DNA of 64,000 nt from Centroberyx gerrardi (taxonomy: Eukaryota; Chordata; Actinopteri; Beryciformes; Berycidae): NCBI RefSeq assembly GCF_048128805.1, contig NC_136012.1, positions 8,068,121-8,132,120 on the forward strand, given 5' to 3'. Of the stretch, positions 1-11,300 are shown piece by piece. Position 1 is the stretch's first letter. The number at the start of each line of letters is the position of its first letter. A program made the position numbers and the translations under genes. The notes beneath the pieces are model-generated. The model was not told where the DNA came from. It was given only the letters and a program-made list of their open reading frames with translations, and did not search any database.

Positions 1-711
1 GTTGGTGGAGGGGGTCATGCTGAGGACTGTGTCATCCAGAGGCCATCCAGATATTGACTTTTATTTTGAAATTGTCTCATTTTGGCAGTTACAGTGAAAT
101 GTAGTTTACTGCCCTCTGTAGGCCAGCAGTGGCCATTGCCAGCTCAGCAGCAACAGCAAGCACAGTCAAAGCCAACGCCTGAGGACACACAAGGCCATTT
201 GCCCATAAAATGAGTAGCTTCTGACTGGACATTTTTGAGAGTATTGAAGACAGTGGTGGAGACAGAGGGAGAGAGAGCAATCATGGGATACTCTGGAACA
301 GTTAGAGGACATGTGGAGACAATTTACAGTGCTGGAAATTCGCTCCAGGCCTGGGGTGAGGAGCACAAATCATAAACAGGCAGAGAAAGTCAGGAAAGTT
401 TCTCATATGACGATTCATTGAAGCCATAATGAAGATGAAGCTGGTAAGAAACCGAAAGTATAGGAGAGATACTGTAACCCGGACAGGTTTGGATGTGCTT
501 CCAGGTCTATTTGCGTAATTCAAATGCTCTTGTGTTCATGTAAGATTTAAATAGAGCCATGAGAAAGAGAAACACAAATCAGTCACCCCACAGCCTATAA
601 AATTTGATTGACTGTAATTATATGGTGGTTCCTCATTTGCATACGAACCCTGTCACCAAAAATGAGTGTGGCCGTTAACTGCCTGGCTTTCTACTTATGA
701 CAATCATAAAT

Positions 712-713
<2 letters not shown>

Positions 714-784
<71 letters not shown>
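714..784. repeat. (TC)n microsatellite
   Basis: About 70 bp of nearly pure TC dinucleotide with two interruptions, in otherwise ordinary intergenic sequence. Confidence 0.95.
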
Positions 785-787
<3 letters not shown>

Positions 788-1611
788 CTCTCTATGGTTA
801 GATATACCAAGCAGGTGACAGGTGCTCAGGAATGTGAATTATGTAAAAACATCCTCATATTACCTTTTCCCTGCATGTCTGTGCACGTATGTTTACATAT
901 TTCCATGCTTGTGCCTTGATCCACATATGTTCACCTCAGCATGAATACATCACTTGGCTGTTTGGCGTGGTGCTTGGTATCTTTAGGACCCACTGTTGAC
1001 CCACTACTGATCCACCACTCGAAAACACATTGTTGTCCGTCTATTTAATTCTCAACCCAAACCAGTTTTGGAAAGTCATGCGCCTCTCCCGCATCAGCAC
1101 ATTCAACCACCATGGAAACGGAAATTCTGCACACAGATTATCAGCGTCAGATACACATGATCTCCACTGGCTGTTGTGCACCACAGTGGTATGAGATTTC
1201 ATCTTCGACAGAGTCCAGAGGCGCTCTCTTGTGTCTCTGTAAGTCATTACAGGTATTTGTGTTTGCCTGTGTCTGATGCGAGGGCCATTTACAATGCAAT
1301 GGTGTTGTGCTGTGCTGTGCAGTTCCCCACTGCACTGCACTGTGCTGCAGCCACAGCTACAGAGCCACTGCTCACTGTAAACATTATAACTCACATTGTA
1401 TGGATGATGGTATTGATAAGGAAGTGCTCCATAGGTTCCTTACATTTCATTTGAAACATCTTTCAAATTCAAGTTCAAATAGGCATGAAATACAAAGGTA
1501 CTTACTGCCAAAGAACATAAAAATAAAAATGATAATGGCAGTACTAACAATAACAGTGAAATAAGAAACTAGTTCTCAAAACAATCTAACAAATCATTCC
1601 ATTACTAGGAT

Positions 1612-1905
1612 ATAATTTCGATATATATCGAAATTCAATATATTGCAATACGAAAATGTGACAATACCTATCGTGGGGCAGAAAAATGAATTGCGATATT
1701 AGCTGCATTACCTGAATTATATTAATTGCACTTTGTAATTATATTTTTAAATTGTTGTTTACATTCTAGCAAGCCAATCCCATTGCTAGAAAGCTTTATG
1801 GCTCAGAAATAAACATAATTCTGCACAGTCATACTTTGTTGTCATTGAACTTTTATATATTACATCGTATTGTGGTTGCAATGAATCGTGAAGCCCATAT
1901 CGACA
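1612..1905 (+). repeat. Dispersed repeat copy A (MITE-like)
   Basis: The AT-rich segment runs from a palindromic ATCGAAATT-rich start to a CATATCGACAT end. Its reverse complement is recognisable at 10205-10585: the phrases around 'GTCACATTTTCGTATTG', 'GCTAGAAAG...TTCTGCACAG' and 'TTGTTGTCATTGAAC' have counterparts there in inverted order. This copy appears truncated relative to the other. It is a non-coding mobile-element remnant of uncertain class. Confidence 0.6.
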
Positions 1906-2666
1906 TATGTAGCAGCTAATGTGGCATACTCCATCAAAATATACTGCATGTATTCTATCACTTAGTGGAAGATTTTCAAAATTGTGGTGAAATTTGGGAA
2001 AGTATGATGCTCTAATGTGTCTGCCTATACGTTTTTAGGTCTGCCTATGTCAGCCTATGGGGACACTAGCAGGCGTAGGTGTAGCACTAAAGTAACCTTC
2101 CTGCTCATAACTGTGAGTCCACTGTGGCTAATTGGCTGAGTGGATAATTTACAGCTGGTAGCAGCACACTTGATGTCCAGAAGTCCCCTTGTTCTGCTGT
2201 GATGAAGCACTGACAGAGTGCTGCTGGAATGCCCACAGCGGTGTGAAGCGAGAGGGTGCATGACTGTATGTGTGTGTGTGTTTGGATAGCTGTTCCCCCT
2301 CTGTCTATCTCTCCTTTACCCCGCTTCCTTTTTCCTGTCTTCTTCTGCGAGTACGTCACTATCTTCCCCCAGTCTCTCTTTCCCTCTTCCTTCCTTTCTT
2401 CCACTGTTTACAGGGGCCTTTCCCTGTTTTTCTGTTTCTCTGTTTTCATTTCTGTCACTCTCACCGTCTTTCTCTGGGTTTTTCTTTCTTTTACCCGTCT
2501 CTCAAAGTTTGTGGGTCACAGTTGTCCCTTCCACGTCTAAAAATAGTCCCTCCGCCCCCTCTCTCTGACACACTGACCCATGCAGATATTTGACTAGTTC
2601 AGGCTTATATAACATGGCTGTGTGTAGGGAGTGCCACTTCTCAGACGCAGGTGAGGAATGGGGCAG

Positions 2667-2700
<34 letters not shown>

Positions 2701-2839
2701 ACGATGATGTATTTGTACATGTGAGTACAACAGCTACACTGGGAAAACACTGGATTCCCACTGTAACACGCCCATGACTTTATATAAGAGGCTCAGTTCT
2801 AGATAATGTAGTAGATTCCCATCCACACAAGTCTCTGAA

Positions 2840-3040
2840 AGGTTAAAAAACACTGTTGTCATGTGAAAACCTTGTAACATTTTGGTGATTTTCATGTTTT
2901 AACTCAACTTGAAGGATTCCATGGTTCCTCTATGGGTTGAGAAGATTCTACAACCCCTTGGGTCTTATGAAACCCTTTGAAAACCACATTGGATAAACTC
3001 CAAAATGCATGGTGATCAATGTAAAAACAAGCCTACATCA
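2840..3040 (+). repeat. Dispersed repeat, also at about 50.5 kb
   Basis: The run with 'CCTCTATGGGTTGAGAAGATT', followed by a phrase resembling 'CTTATGAAACCCTTT' and 'AAAATGCATGGTGATC', reappears as its reverse complement at about 50430-50660. The similarity is imperfect, so this is an old dispersed repeat rather than a recent duplication. No coding capacity is seen. Confidence 0.6.
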
Positions 3041-3146
3041 TATTGTGACGGGTCTATCTTTCAGCCTATTGTCTCCACATATATTTAAATATATTCTGAA
3101 TGCATCAAGCCACACAAAGTCAACACATTAAAAGGGCAAGGATTAC

Positions 3147-3152
3147 TTTATT
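3147..3152 (-). terminator. Poly(A) signal of the LC3C-like gene
   Basis: On the minus strand these bases read AATAAA. They lie about 900 nt beyond the stop codon of the LC3C-like gene, giving a 3' UTR of ordinary length. No other clear gene ends here, so assignment to that gene is an inference from position. Confidence 0.5.
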
Positions 3153-4052
3153 ATTTGGAATATGGACAGCTGGGTACAGAACACATCAGAGCAGCATGAA
3201 ACTGACATCCAGGTTTTCACTGAGTGCCTTCGCAGTCCGTCTCATTTTCACATTTTTGAGGGAGAAGGAGGATGGAGAGGAAGAGGAGGAAGGAGAAGAT
3301 AAGTGCTACGAAGGAGTCTGATGACCAGCAGACGTTGACCCCTTTTTTGTAGGGTGGGGGGGGGTTAGGAGGGATGGGGGAAACTTTTGACATTTTTGCA
3401 TTCAAGTTTCTGTATCGGCATTGCAGTTCTGTGACGTTTTTAGGGTATCTGTAGGGAAAATGTAGACATTTTTGTGACAAATGCCCAGTGAAGAGATGTA
3501 ACCGGCTAAAATTCAAAATGTCAAAGAATCCCCCGGAGCTTCGGGAGGGACAGAATACTCTCACGACACTCGGAGACCTTTGCATGTCGTCTCTCCTCTC
3601 TCTCGACTGTCTGCTCAAGAAAACATCAGGCATCTCTATCTACTGACTTCTATACTCAAATCAATCTTTCTAAAGAGTCTTCTGCTATCTCCTAACAGAA
3701 CACATGATCAATCGATCAGTTAGTTAACCAATCACATAATCAATCAATCAAAAAAAAAGACATCATCAGGAGTCCAGTCTCGGCGAGTTGAAGTGCCAGA
3801 GCGATTTGGAGTGATTTGGCAGTGTCGAAGGTCCAGAAGGGTCCATGAGGTAGGTTGGTACGCATGTTGGGGAAAAAAATAAAATCCAGACTCGGCTTGG
3901 TTCGGTTTGGCCCAGTTTGGCCTTTCTCAGTTTTGGTGTCTTCTACTCCAGTTCGGCTGTGTTCGGTTCAGTCCAGTTGTGTTCCGGTGCCACCGTTGGT
4001 CAAGGTGGACTCAGTTCAGTTCATTTTGGTTCGGGCCTTCGCTGGTTCGGGC

Positions 4053-5044
4053 TCAGCAGGGCGGTGTGGCCGCTGGGTGAGCCCCGAACATCTCCTGAGA
4101 GGCGTAGGTGATGTAGAGGAAGCCGTCGGGGTCTCTGTACTGGGAGTAGACCTCCCGCATGCTGGCAGACATGCAGGACATGCTCCTCTCCGACACCAGG
4201 AGGAACAGAGCCTGGCTCGACTCCAGGTCTATCTTGTTCCTGAGAGGCAGAGAGAGAGAGAGAGAGGGAGAGAGAGAGGGAGAGAGCAGTGAGGGGAAAG
4301 GGATGAGAAATGACAGACAGATGACAGTGTGTGGGCTGTGAGGCTCAGGACAGAGGAAAGACGAGTGTGAGGTGGAGAAGCTGAGGAGGAACAGTGGCAA
4401 ATCTAGCAGGCTGGTGGAGAAAGTAGAGAGGAGCGATGGCTGCACTGAGAAGGGAAGATCAGTAACAAACTGGCTGAGAAATGGGGCAAAGATGGGGCCA
4501 AAGAGTTCAAAATGATCACACACACACACACACACACCATTCACAGATCCTTACCTGAGCAGGCAAAGGAACTGACCCAAGGTAAACTCGAAGGGAACCA
4601 GGAACTTTGTCTTGTCCAACAGGGGAAGAGTCTTTTCGCGGATGTACCGTTCCACAATCACCTGCACACACACACACACAGGCATCTGTGATCAACTGGT
4701 GGGGCAACATCACACACAGTGTAAAGTGGAAATTGTTGATTAAATGCAATATATTTGTAGTATAAAAGAGTGGAAAACCAACTCACAGGCAACTTGTTAG
4801 GGAATTTAGACCGAATACTGCACACTTCATCTTTCCTTGTTTCTAAAGAGAAATGGAGGACAACATGTTATACACATTATATCTATACATTGTAGGCCCA
4901 CTGTGTTCACACAAGTGGATCAAGTAATTATAGAGATCAAAGATTCAACCCGAAATGTGAGGAGACGTCTGTCCTGAGTGACTTACCGAGGCATTTCCTT
5001 TGCTTGAAGGGCATCATCTCCATGGATTTCTCATAGGGAGCCAT
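4053..5044 (-). CDS. map1lc3c: Microtubule-associated protein 1 light chain 3C-like (LC3C)
   Basis: This is a ubiquitin-like autophagy modifier of the ATG8 family. Members are cut after a C-terminal glycine by ATG4, joined to phosphatidylethanolamine and placed on autophagosome membranes, where they bind LIR-containing cargo receptors. Four coding exons join with GT-AG introns in phase: 5044-4987, 4842-4787, 4661-4555 and 4239-4053, giving 135 residues. Visible family blocks are MPFKQRK (residues 11-17), the FPNKLPVIVERY block (about 34-45), LDKTKFLVP (about 53-61) and DGFLYITYASQEMFG near the end. Gly126 is the expected ATG4 cleavage site and is followed by nine residues ending in cysteine. 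The N-terminal block, the SMSASM segment and the C-terminal tail fit LC3C better than LC3A, LC3B or GABARAP. The start ATG is in the first exon after a TATA-driven leader. The exact paralogue (map1lc3c or a fish-specific '-like' copy) is uncertain; the family is not. Confidence 0.93.
4518..4539. repeat. (CA)n in intron 3 of the LC3C-like gene
   Basis: A short CA run lies just downstream, on the transcribed strand, of the exon 3 donor. A second CA run sits at about 4665-4680, directly before the exon 3 acceptor. Confidence 0.85.
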
Positions 5045-5187
5045 GTTTGCAGCTCGGGGCGGTTTGCAGAGACCAGCGGTGGTGGAGGTGGTGCGGCTGA
5101 CGGTGCCGGCGGCGGTCTTGCCCGGGCTGACGGTAGTCCCCTCGGGTGGAAGCTAGCAAACCCCACCGGACCGCTCCGTCCACTGGG

Positions 5188-5195
5188 CTTTTATA
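5188..5195 (-). promoter_or_regulatory. TATA box of the LC3C-like gene
   Basis: On the minus strand this reads TATAAAAG inside GC-rich sequence. It lies about 145 bp upstream of the predicted start codon (5044), so transcription would begin near 5160 and the leader would be about 115 nt. It is seen in the sequence; its use is inferred. Confidence 0.65.
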
Positions 5196-5295
5196 GGGGC
5201 CCGAGCTGGGAGGGGTCGAAATGTGACACCAACAAACAAAGGCACACTCCTTGTCCTGATGACCAGCGTGTGGGTGCAGGTGTGCATCTGTGTGT

Positions 5296-5298
<3 letters not shown>

Positions 5299-5332
<34 letters not shown>

Positions 5333-5423
5333 CTTGCCCTCATCACTGGTTCAAACCGGCTTCACACATACTGGTTATCTCACAGAGAGCACTCTCACAT
5401 CTACTTGAGATATGGGTGCTGCT

Positions 5424-5512
<89 letters not shown>
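5299..5512. repeat. Paired (GT)n and (CA)n microsatellites
   Basis: A GT run at about 5299-5331 and a long CA run at about 5425-5512 face each other across some 90 bp. Together they form an imperfect inverted repeat that could fold as a GT:CA hairpin. They lie just upstream of the LC3C-like promoter. Confidence 0.9.
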
Positions 5513-5517
<5 letters not shown>

Positions 5518-6068
5518 CATAGAAATGCACAGTGTAATGAGGGCATCCCACCAGCTGCAGAGCATAAACAACACATGATAGTAATGCAGACATTAGATAA
5601 CAGAGACTCCAGAGGACTTTCTTCCACTCTCTGCTGCATAAACACAGCTAGATGAACCCAAACACTCACACTGAGAAAAGGTCATGCCATCTTTATCATG
5701 GGATTTGATAGCTGTCTTGTTCTGGCCAAATAGCAGCTGGTCAACCTGAGTCCTCCCTCTATCCCGGGTTACACCCTTATTTTAACAATAACTTACAAAA
5801 ATCAGAATCAATAGTAACAATACTGGAGTGTGCTGGCTCCAGTGATTATTGGCTTGAAGTTTTCTCTTCTCTCTCAGTTTCTTATGTCCAAACTGTGGCA
5901 AATGCGGTTGCTTGTGTTTTACTCTCTTGCCATTCTAACTATCCAAATGAATGGGCCTTGGTGCCCATCAGGACCAGGAAGGAAGAGTTTCTATGGCACT
6001 GAGTCTTAGACACCAGTGACCTCAGTGAGACCCAGCTCTCCTCTGAAGATACCTTCAAGACCTATGAG

Positions 6069-6249
6069 ACAGTAGTAGTAGTAGTGATAGTAGAAGTAAT
6101 ACTACTAGTAATAGTAGCAGCAGTAGTAGCAGTAGCAGTAGTAATAGAAGTAATACAACTACTAGTAGTAGTAGCAGTAGCAGTAATAGAAGTAATACTA
6201 CTACTAGTAGTAGTAATAGCAGTAGTAGTAGTAGTAGTAGTAGCAGTAA

Positions 6250-6285
<36 letters not shown>

Positions 6286-6291
6286 CAGTAA

Positions 6292-6327
<36 letters not shown>

Positions 6328-6409
6328 CAGCAGCAGCAGCAGCAGTGATAGTAGAAGTAATAGTAGTAATAGCAGTAGCTGTAGTAGTAGTTGTAGTAAT
6401 AGTAGTAAA
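6069..6409. repeat. (AGT)n trinucleotide array, about 340 bp
   Basis: A long AGT/GTA array with occasional AGC, AAT and GAAGTA variants. It leaves open frames in several phases (poly-Val, poly-Thr, poly-Tyr), which are artefacts of the repeat. A related complementary (CTA)n array occurs at about 35305-35700. Confidence 0.95.
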
Positions 6410-7175
6410 AGAAAAATATTCGTACATAAAACTGAAAGTACATTCTAACAGACTAGACCATACAACAAAGAAAAGAAATTAAAGAAAAGAAAGCAGAAAA
6501 CTAGAGCCCATCCCTGCCCCCAAACCCCACAGTCTAGCAGAAACAAAACCTTCAAGCTTATATATTTCTTCAAAGAACGGTGAAATCATCATGATTTACT
6601 ACACATTGGGGCCATGAACTCCCATTTGATAAGATTTTGCCTGAGGAACCCCCTTGTTGTATATAGTTTGATTCAAAAGTGGACAACTTTTTATACTGTA
6701 GGTGGAGAGAGTGATCAAAACAGACTTTCCCATCTCATTCTGTCACTCTCCTAACTTCAAATTAAGAAAATAACAGTGAAATCAAAGTATTCCACATTTT
6801 TGGGAGTCACCACCAGCCTATAGAAACTGAGCCAAGGAAGGAGGATAAATCTAGTTGTGCTGAGTCTAGGCGAAGATCTCCCTCTGCTGGCTGAAAGTTG
6901 GCCTCAGCATGCACTGCACCTGTCATACCTCTCATAAGATGCAGCGTTAGCATTTCAGTAGCAGTAGTACTAAATAGCATCAGTAGCCTATAGATTGGAT
7001 TTCAGAGAGCAGAGCTGCAGCCCTCCTGGTTTTCAGTGACTGTGACAACTTCTTTGAAAGGCAGCAATGATTAAAACAGCAGTCTGAACAGTTTTATCGA
7101 AGGTTTATTACAGTATTATATTAATGTAGATAGTGGTTAGGCTATACCACTAATAGTCACTGTTTAGGTATGTCC

Positions 7176-7212
<37 letters not shown>

Positions 7213-8306
7213 AAAATATATATTTTTTCCTAGCTCACATTTTCATTAATCATGACTCCTGGGAATCTGGTTAATAAATCTTGGATGGTTTCATTCTTTC
7301 AAATGGAAAGGCAGATATTTTTTGGTTTTGAAATGAATTAAACTGGACAGTTAGATATTCATGGATAGCTTATTTAGCCTAGTTGGATTTTTTTTTTCTT
7401 CAGCTTTGAGTAATGAGGATTTTTTTTCCCAAGCAGTTTGGATGTAGTCCAATAATAATGAAGAGACTTAATAAAAGACCTTGTATAACCCTTACTAAGA
7501 AGAACTATAGTAATCATATAGTGAATTTTAGAAGGATACTATACAAATATCGCAACAAAATTATTAACTATACAATATCCTCTATAAACATTACATTATA
7601 GTGATACTACAGGTGACAATACCATAAAGTACAATGTGGTTACTATAACCTCACTACTGAGTGCCAGACACTATAGTCCCTATGGGAACACTATAGGAAT
7701 ATCATAGCGATTTGTCCTCAGGCCTACAGTGAAGTTGGACGGCCAGGGGATTTTCCATGCGTCCATTCGAAAAACTTCCCTGACCAATCACAGCGCAGCT
7801 CTGGCGCAGTGGCTCCTCCCTCCCCTTGCTCACTCCTGGCTCCCTGATCCCACATGTAACGTTATCTCCCTCTGTTGCATTGTTTCATTGGGACCCAGCA
7901 GAAGGAACCTCTCTCTGGCGCAACTCCGAGGATGGACGGGGACGCTTCGTTACTAGAAAGACACAGTGTCACCCCGAAATCAAGCTTGGATTAATATGGA
8001 AAATGATCTCCTTATTTTAGGCTACAAGTGGATTCATGAATTCTAGTCAGTCAGCAAGGTTGGCTGGAAGGTAGCTACATGGCACGTTAGATGGAGACGG
8101 TGAGCACGAGCAGGATATTTTCCTTCATATTGCGTTAATTCGGTTTGCAAGCGGCTACTATGTTGCTATCGTCGGTCGCCCGGACGTGTGCCGCCCTGCC
8201 TGGCGCTGGACCTTAGCCCACTCGTTCACTCATTCATAGCACGGTAACCGAGCGGCGGTGGTCAGCGGTGCGCCCCGGTCCCGCCTGCCCGGCTCCCCCG
8301 ACAAGG
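6410..8306. other. Intergenic region and putative 5' leader of the DACT-like gene
   Basis: No coding exon is recognised. A GATA microsatellite lies at about 7169-7211. From about 7730 the base composition becomes richer in CpG and stays so into the first coding exon, which fits a promoter and 5' UTR. No clear TATA box was found, so the transcription start is not placed. Confidence 0.5.
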
Positions 8307-11300
8307 ATGGCCGGCCGCCGCGGCTGCGTGAACTCGCTCTGGTCCGGAACCGAGCGCGTCCGGATCGGAGAGCGCCTGAAAGCGACGCTGGCCGGGGTGC
8401 TGGAGCTGGAGCTGCTCAGGTGTAAACACCTGGAGATGGTGGACGCCGCTCTGGAGGACAGACCTGCCGCCGCCGCCGCCGTCGATCCGCGGGAGGAGGA
8501 GGAGGAGGGGGAGGAGGAGGTGGAGGAGGAGGAGGGGAGCGGGACCCCGGAGAGCGCTGCCTCGGATGCCGACCGGGGCTCTGCGACATCCCGCAGGCAA
8601 CAGGTCAGTCAGTGCGTCTGTCAGCTCGTAGCCCGGATCTCTACTTGACGAGATTATTAAATATGGATGCGGGGATGATGGTGATCTGCCAACAAGCCAT
8701 TCCCCATGCAGCTCAGTAGACAGATTTTATCGCTGCCTTGCTGCGCCGAGGGCTGAATACCCAATTGACTGAGATGGTGACAGAGACCATCCAACCATGC
8801 AATCTGACCATTATACAAGCGTGTGACCGTCACATGGAAGTAATGTCATTTAGGTCAGGGTTACAGTACCGGCTACTGTCTGCGTGCTGTGGCTCAAGGT
8901 TATAAAGGAGGATGTGGGGGGATATGGGAAACCAGGTCTGGGTATTAACACAGAGCCACCAGCCAGATGCTGCTGCATTTTGGCTCTGGCTGGTAAATCT
9001 GTCAGCTGTAAAGGTCACTTTGACACCCAGTTTGCATTCAAATCACTCTTGGCGATTCTAAAATCCACTTTGGCATCTGGACAATCACACTGAGCCTGGT
9101 TACATTTCTACATTAAGTTGCCACCCGGGCCTGTTGACCTAAAACTTATTTTCCTGGTTAAAATCTAGAGCCTCTCTCCTCAGATCCTATGACAAGGAAT
9201 GCATGTAACTGGTGGTTACACACCCATGATGACACACACTCACTCTGATGATCATATTGTTCCATAACTGTGACCCTGTCCTGTCCTGGAGCAAAAAGGT
9301 GCCGTTTTCATCTTCTATTGTGAAAGCCTGAAAGCTCCATTAAGGCACACAGGGGAGTGTGACCTACTCACACAGGTTAGGGTGTGATCTATCTTAATCA
9401 AACACACACATACATACACACACAACCCCTTTCCCAACCTTGCCCTGAAATTGATATACAGGTCTTTTTGTGCTCAGAATGTGGAGAATGTGGGTTGACA
9501 TGTAATACAGGAGGACAGGGTCTGAGCAGGTCCCATGACATGCACAGCCCTGGATCCTGGGGGTTTACTGCTGCTGTAGGTGGTCCAGTATCTATGAACA
9601 GCTCTCTTTACAAGCCACAAACAACAGATTTGAACCTGTGATATCATGGAGATGTGAAATTTGGTGCTGCTCCATGGAGAATGAATTGGTAAGGTGACTG
9701 TGAGAGGATTTTCTGCTTCACAAATGATAGAACTACTAATACAGCTAAGCTGGGGGATAAATACTCAAGAAAACACTCTGTGGGGCCACTAAGCCAGACA
9801 TTTGTGACCGAAACGTCGTCAAAAATAAATTAACGAAGTGCTGTGTGTGCAGGAATTGACTTTTTTTCTATGGACTTGTAACTTCAGGGATGCTAATTCC
9901 CTGCACTGCAACAGAGAGCACAGTGGTGTACATGTTGTTATCTATGGAGCAGCTCCAGAGTGTACAAACCAATGACATGACGGGTTCAAGCTCTGTTCAA
10001 GGTTTGTTGTTTTTGGCTTTGGGAGAGAGTTGTTCACCTCAGATATGAATTGGGCCGTCCTAACACTACACAAATAACATGCATGAATTCATGAGAGGTA
10101 TTCCCTTTTCACAGGGGGTAACAAAGACTTTGGCTCTGTCACTCTGCACAAAATGGTATTAGAGTGTGTGTGTGTGTGTGTGATTCCAGTGAGTAACAAT
10201 GGGACGATATGCTTATCTCACAATATTATTGTGAGATAATATGGGGTTCACGATCCCATACAACCACGGTACAATGTAATAAAAGTTCAGTGACAACAAA
10301 GTCTGACTGTGCAGAATTATGTTTATTTCTGAAACACAAATCTTCCGAGCGATAGAATTGGCTTGCTAGAATGCAAACAACAATAAAAATGTCATTACAA
10401 AGTGCAAATAATATAATTTGGATGGAGAGCTTGTGAAGTTGTGATGGACAAGCCGTCTCATTAGTGATTACTACAGCAGAATAAAATGTAGCTAATATCA
10501 CGATTCATTTTTCTGCCCCACGATACGTATTGTCACATTTTGTATTGCGATATACTGAATTTCGATATACCGTCCCATCCCTACCAATGAGTGGTGTTAT
10601 TCAGCAGCCTGCAACACACCGACATAATACATGTTCTTTCTAAATCAGGCCACAATTGAGGTCATCCTTCCATTCCAACTTTGCAGAGCGGTGCATTTAT
10701 TGACCAAAATATTCCTCAGACAAGATGAAATGCGTCCCTCGTAGGCCGCACTAGAGGAAGGAAAATAACCAGAGACAACAAAATCTGTTTCACCGGTGCA
10801 GTGAAACAAACTGCGCTCCCGTCTGAGCGAGGGCCTGTGAATCTGAAGCGCTGCTGATAACGCGCTGCCCGCCTCTCTCTTACACCACCCACCTCTCCAC
10901 ATCTCCTATGTAGATTCCCCCCGTGGTGCTGAGACATCCTACGGCGAGGGTGAGCAGCATTACTCATTCTCACCTCCGAAGGGAGCCGCTAGTGTAGCGG
11001 AGCCGGCTGGCACCCTGCCCTCTGCCCGAGCCGGGCTCCGCCAATGCGCACCGACATTTGCATAGAGGCGGAAAAATTGCTGTTCTCGCTGTTGCCAAAG
11101 TGACCGTATTAAATTTAACCAGCACAGCCCATCTGAACAGAGAACAAGGCAGAGAAAGTAGAGTGTTGTCGCTTCTCATAAGGGTTAAAAAATTGCACTT
11201 ATACTGTAAATGAAGGTTTCAGCCCTCAAGTATGTATTCATTTTAGCAAAATCGTGCCACCTGAAATTCATTAGTCACTGTTTTGAAAAACACAGATTGC

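Larger units (their letters stand above)
1..3100. other. Intergenic region with simple and dispersed repeats
   Basis: I see no exon with family similarity and proper splice sites here. The stretch holds a TC microsatellite (about 714-784), a GT microsatellite (about 2669-2698), a dispersed repeat at about 1612-1905 related in inverted orientation to 10205-10585, and another dispersed repeat at about 2840-3040 related in inverted orientation to about 50430-50660. The short open frames (up to 117 codons) are of low complexity or overlap on opposite strands. Confidence 0.6.

Noticed and set aside
5425-5512. CRISPR-like or tRNA/rRNA signals
   Set aside because: Regular repeats here are dinucleotide microsatellites with no spacers. 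No cloverleaf or rRNA-like sequence was recognised anywhere in the window.
5290-5669. Open frames rich in Cys-Val and Thr-His
   Set aside because: They are translations of CA/GT microsatellites; the same applies at 48109-48587 and 14494-14862.
6062-6482. Open frames of poly-Thr, poly-Val and poly-Tyr
   Set aside because: They are translations of the AGT array in different phases.
9785-9860. 'ACCGAAACGTCGTC' phrase resembling Penelope-type flanks
   Set aside because: Too short and without any coding sequence or paired repeat to call an element.
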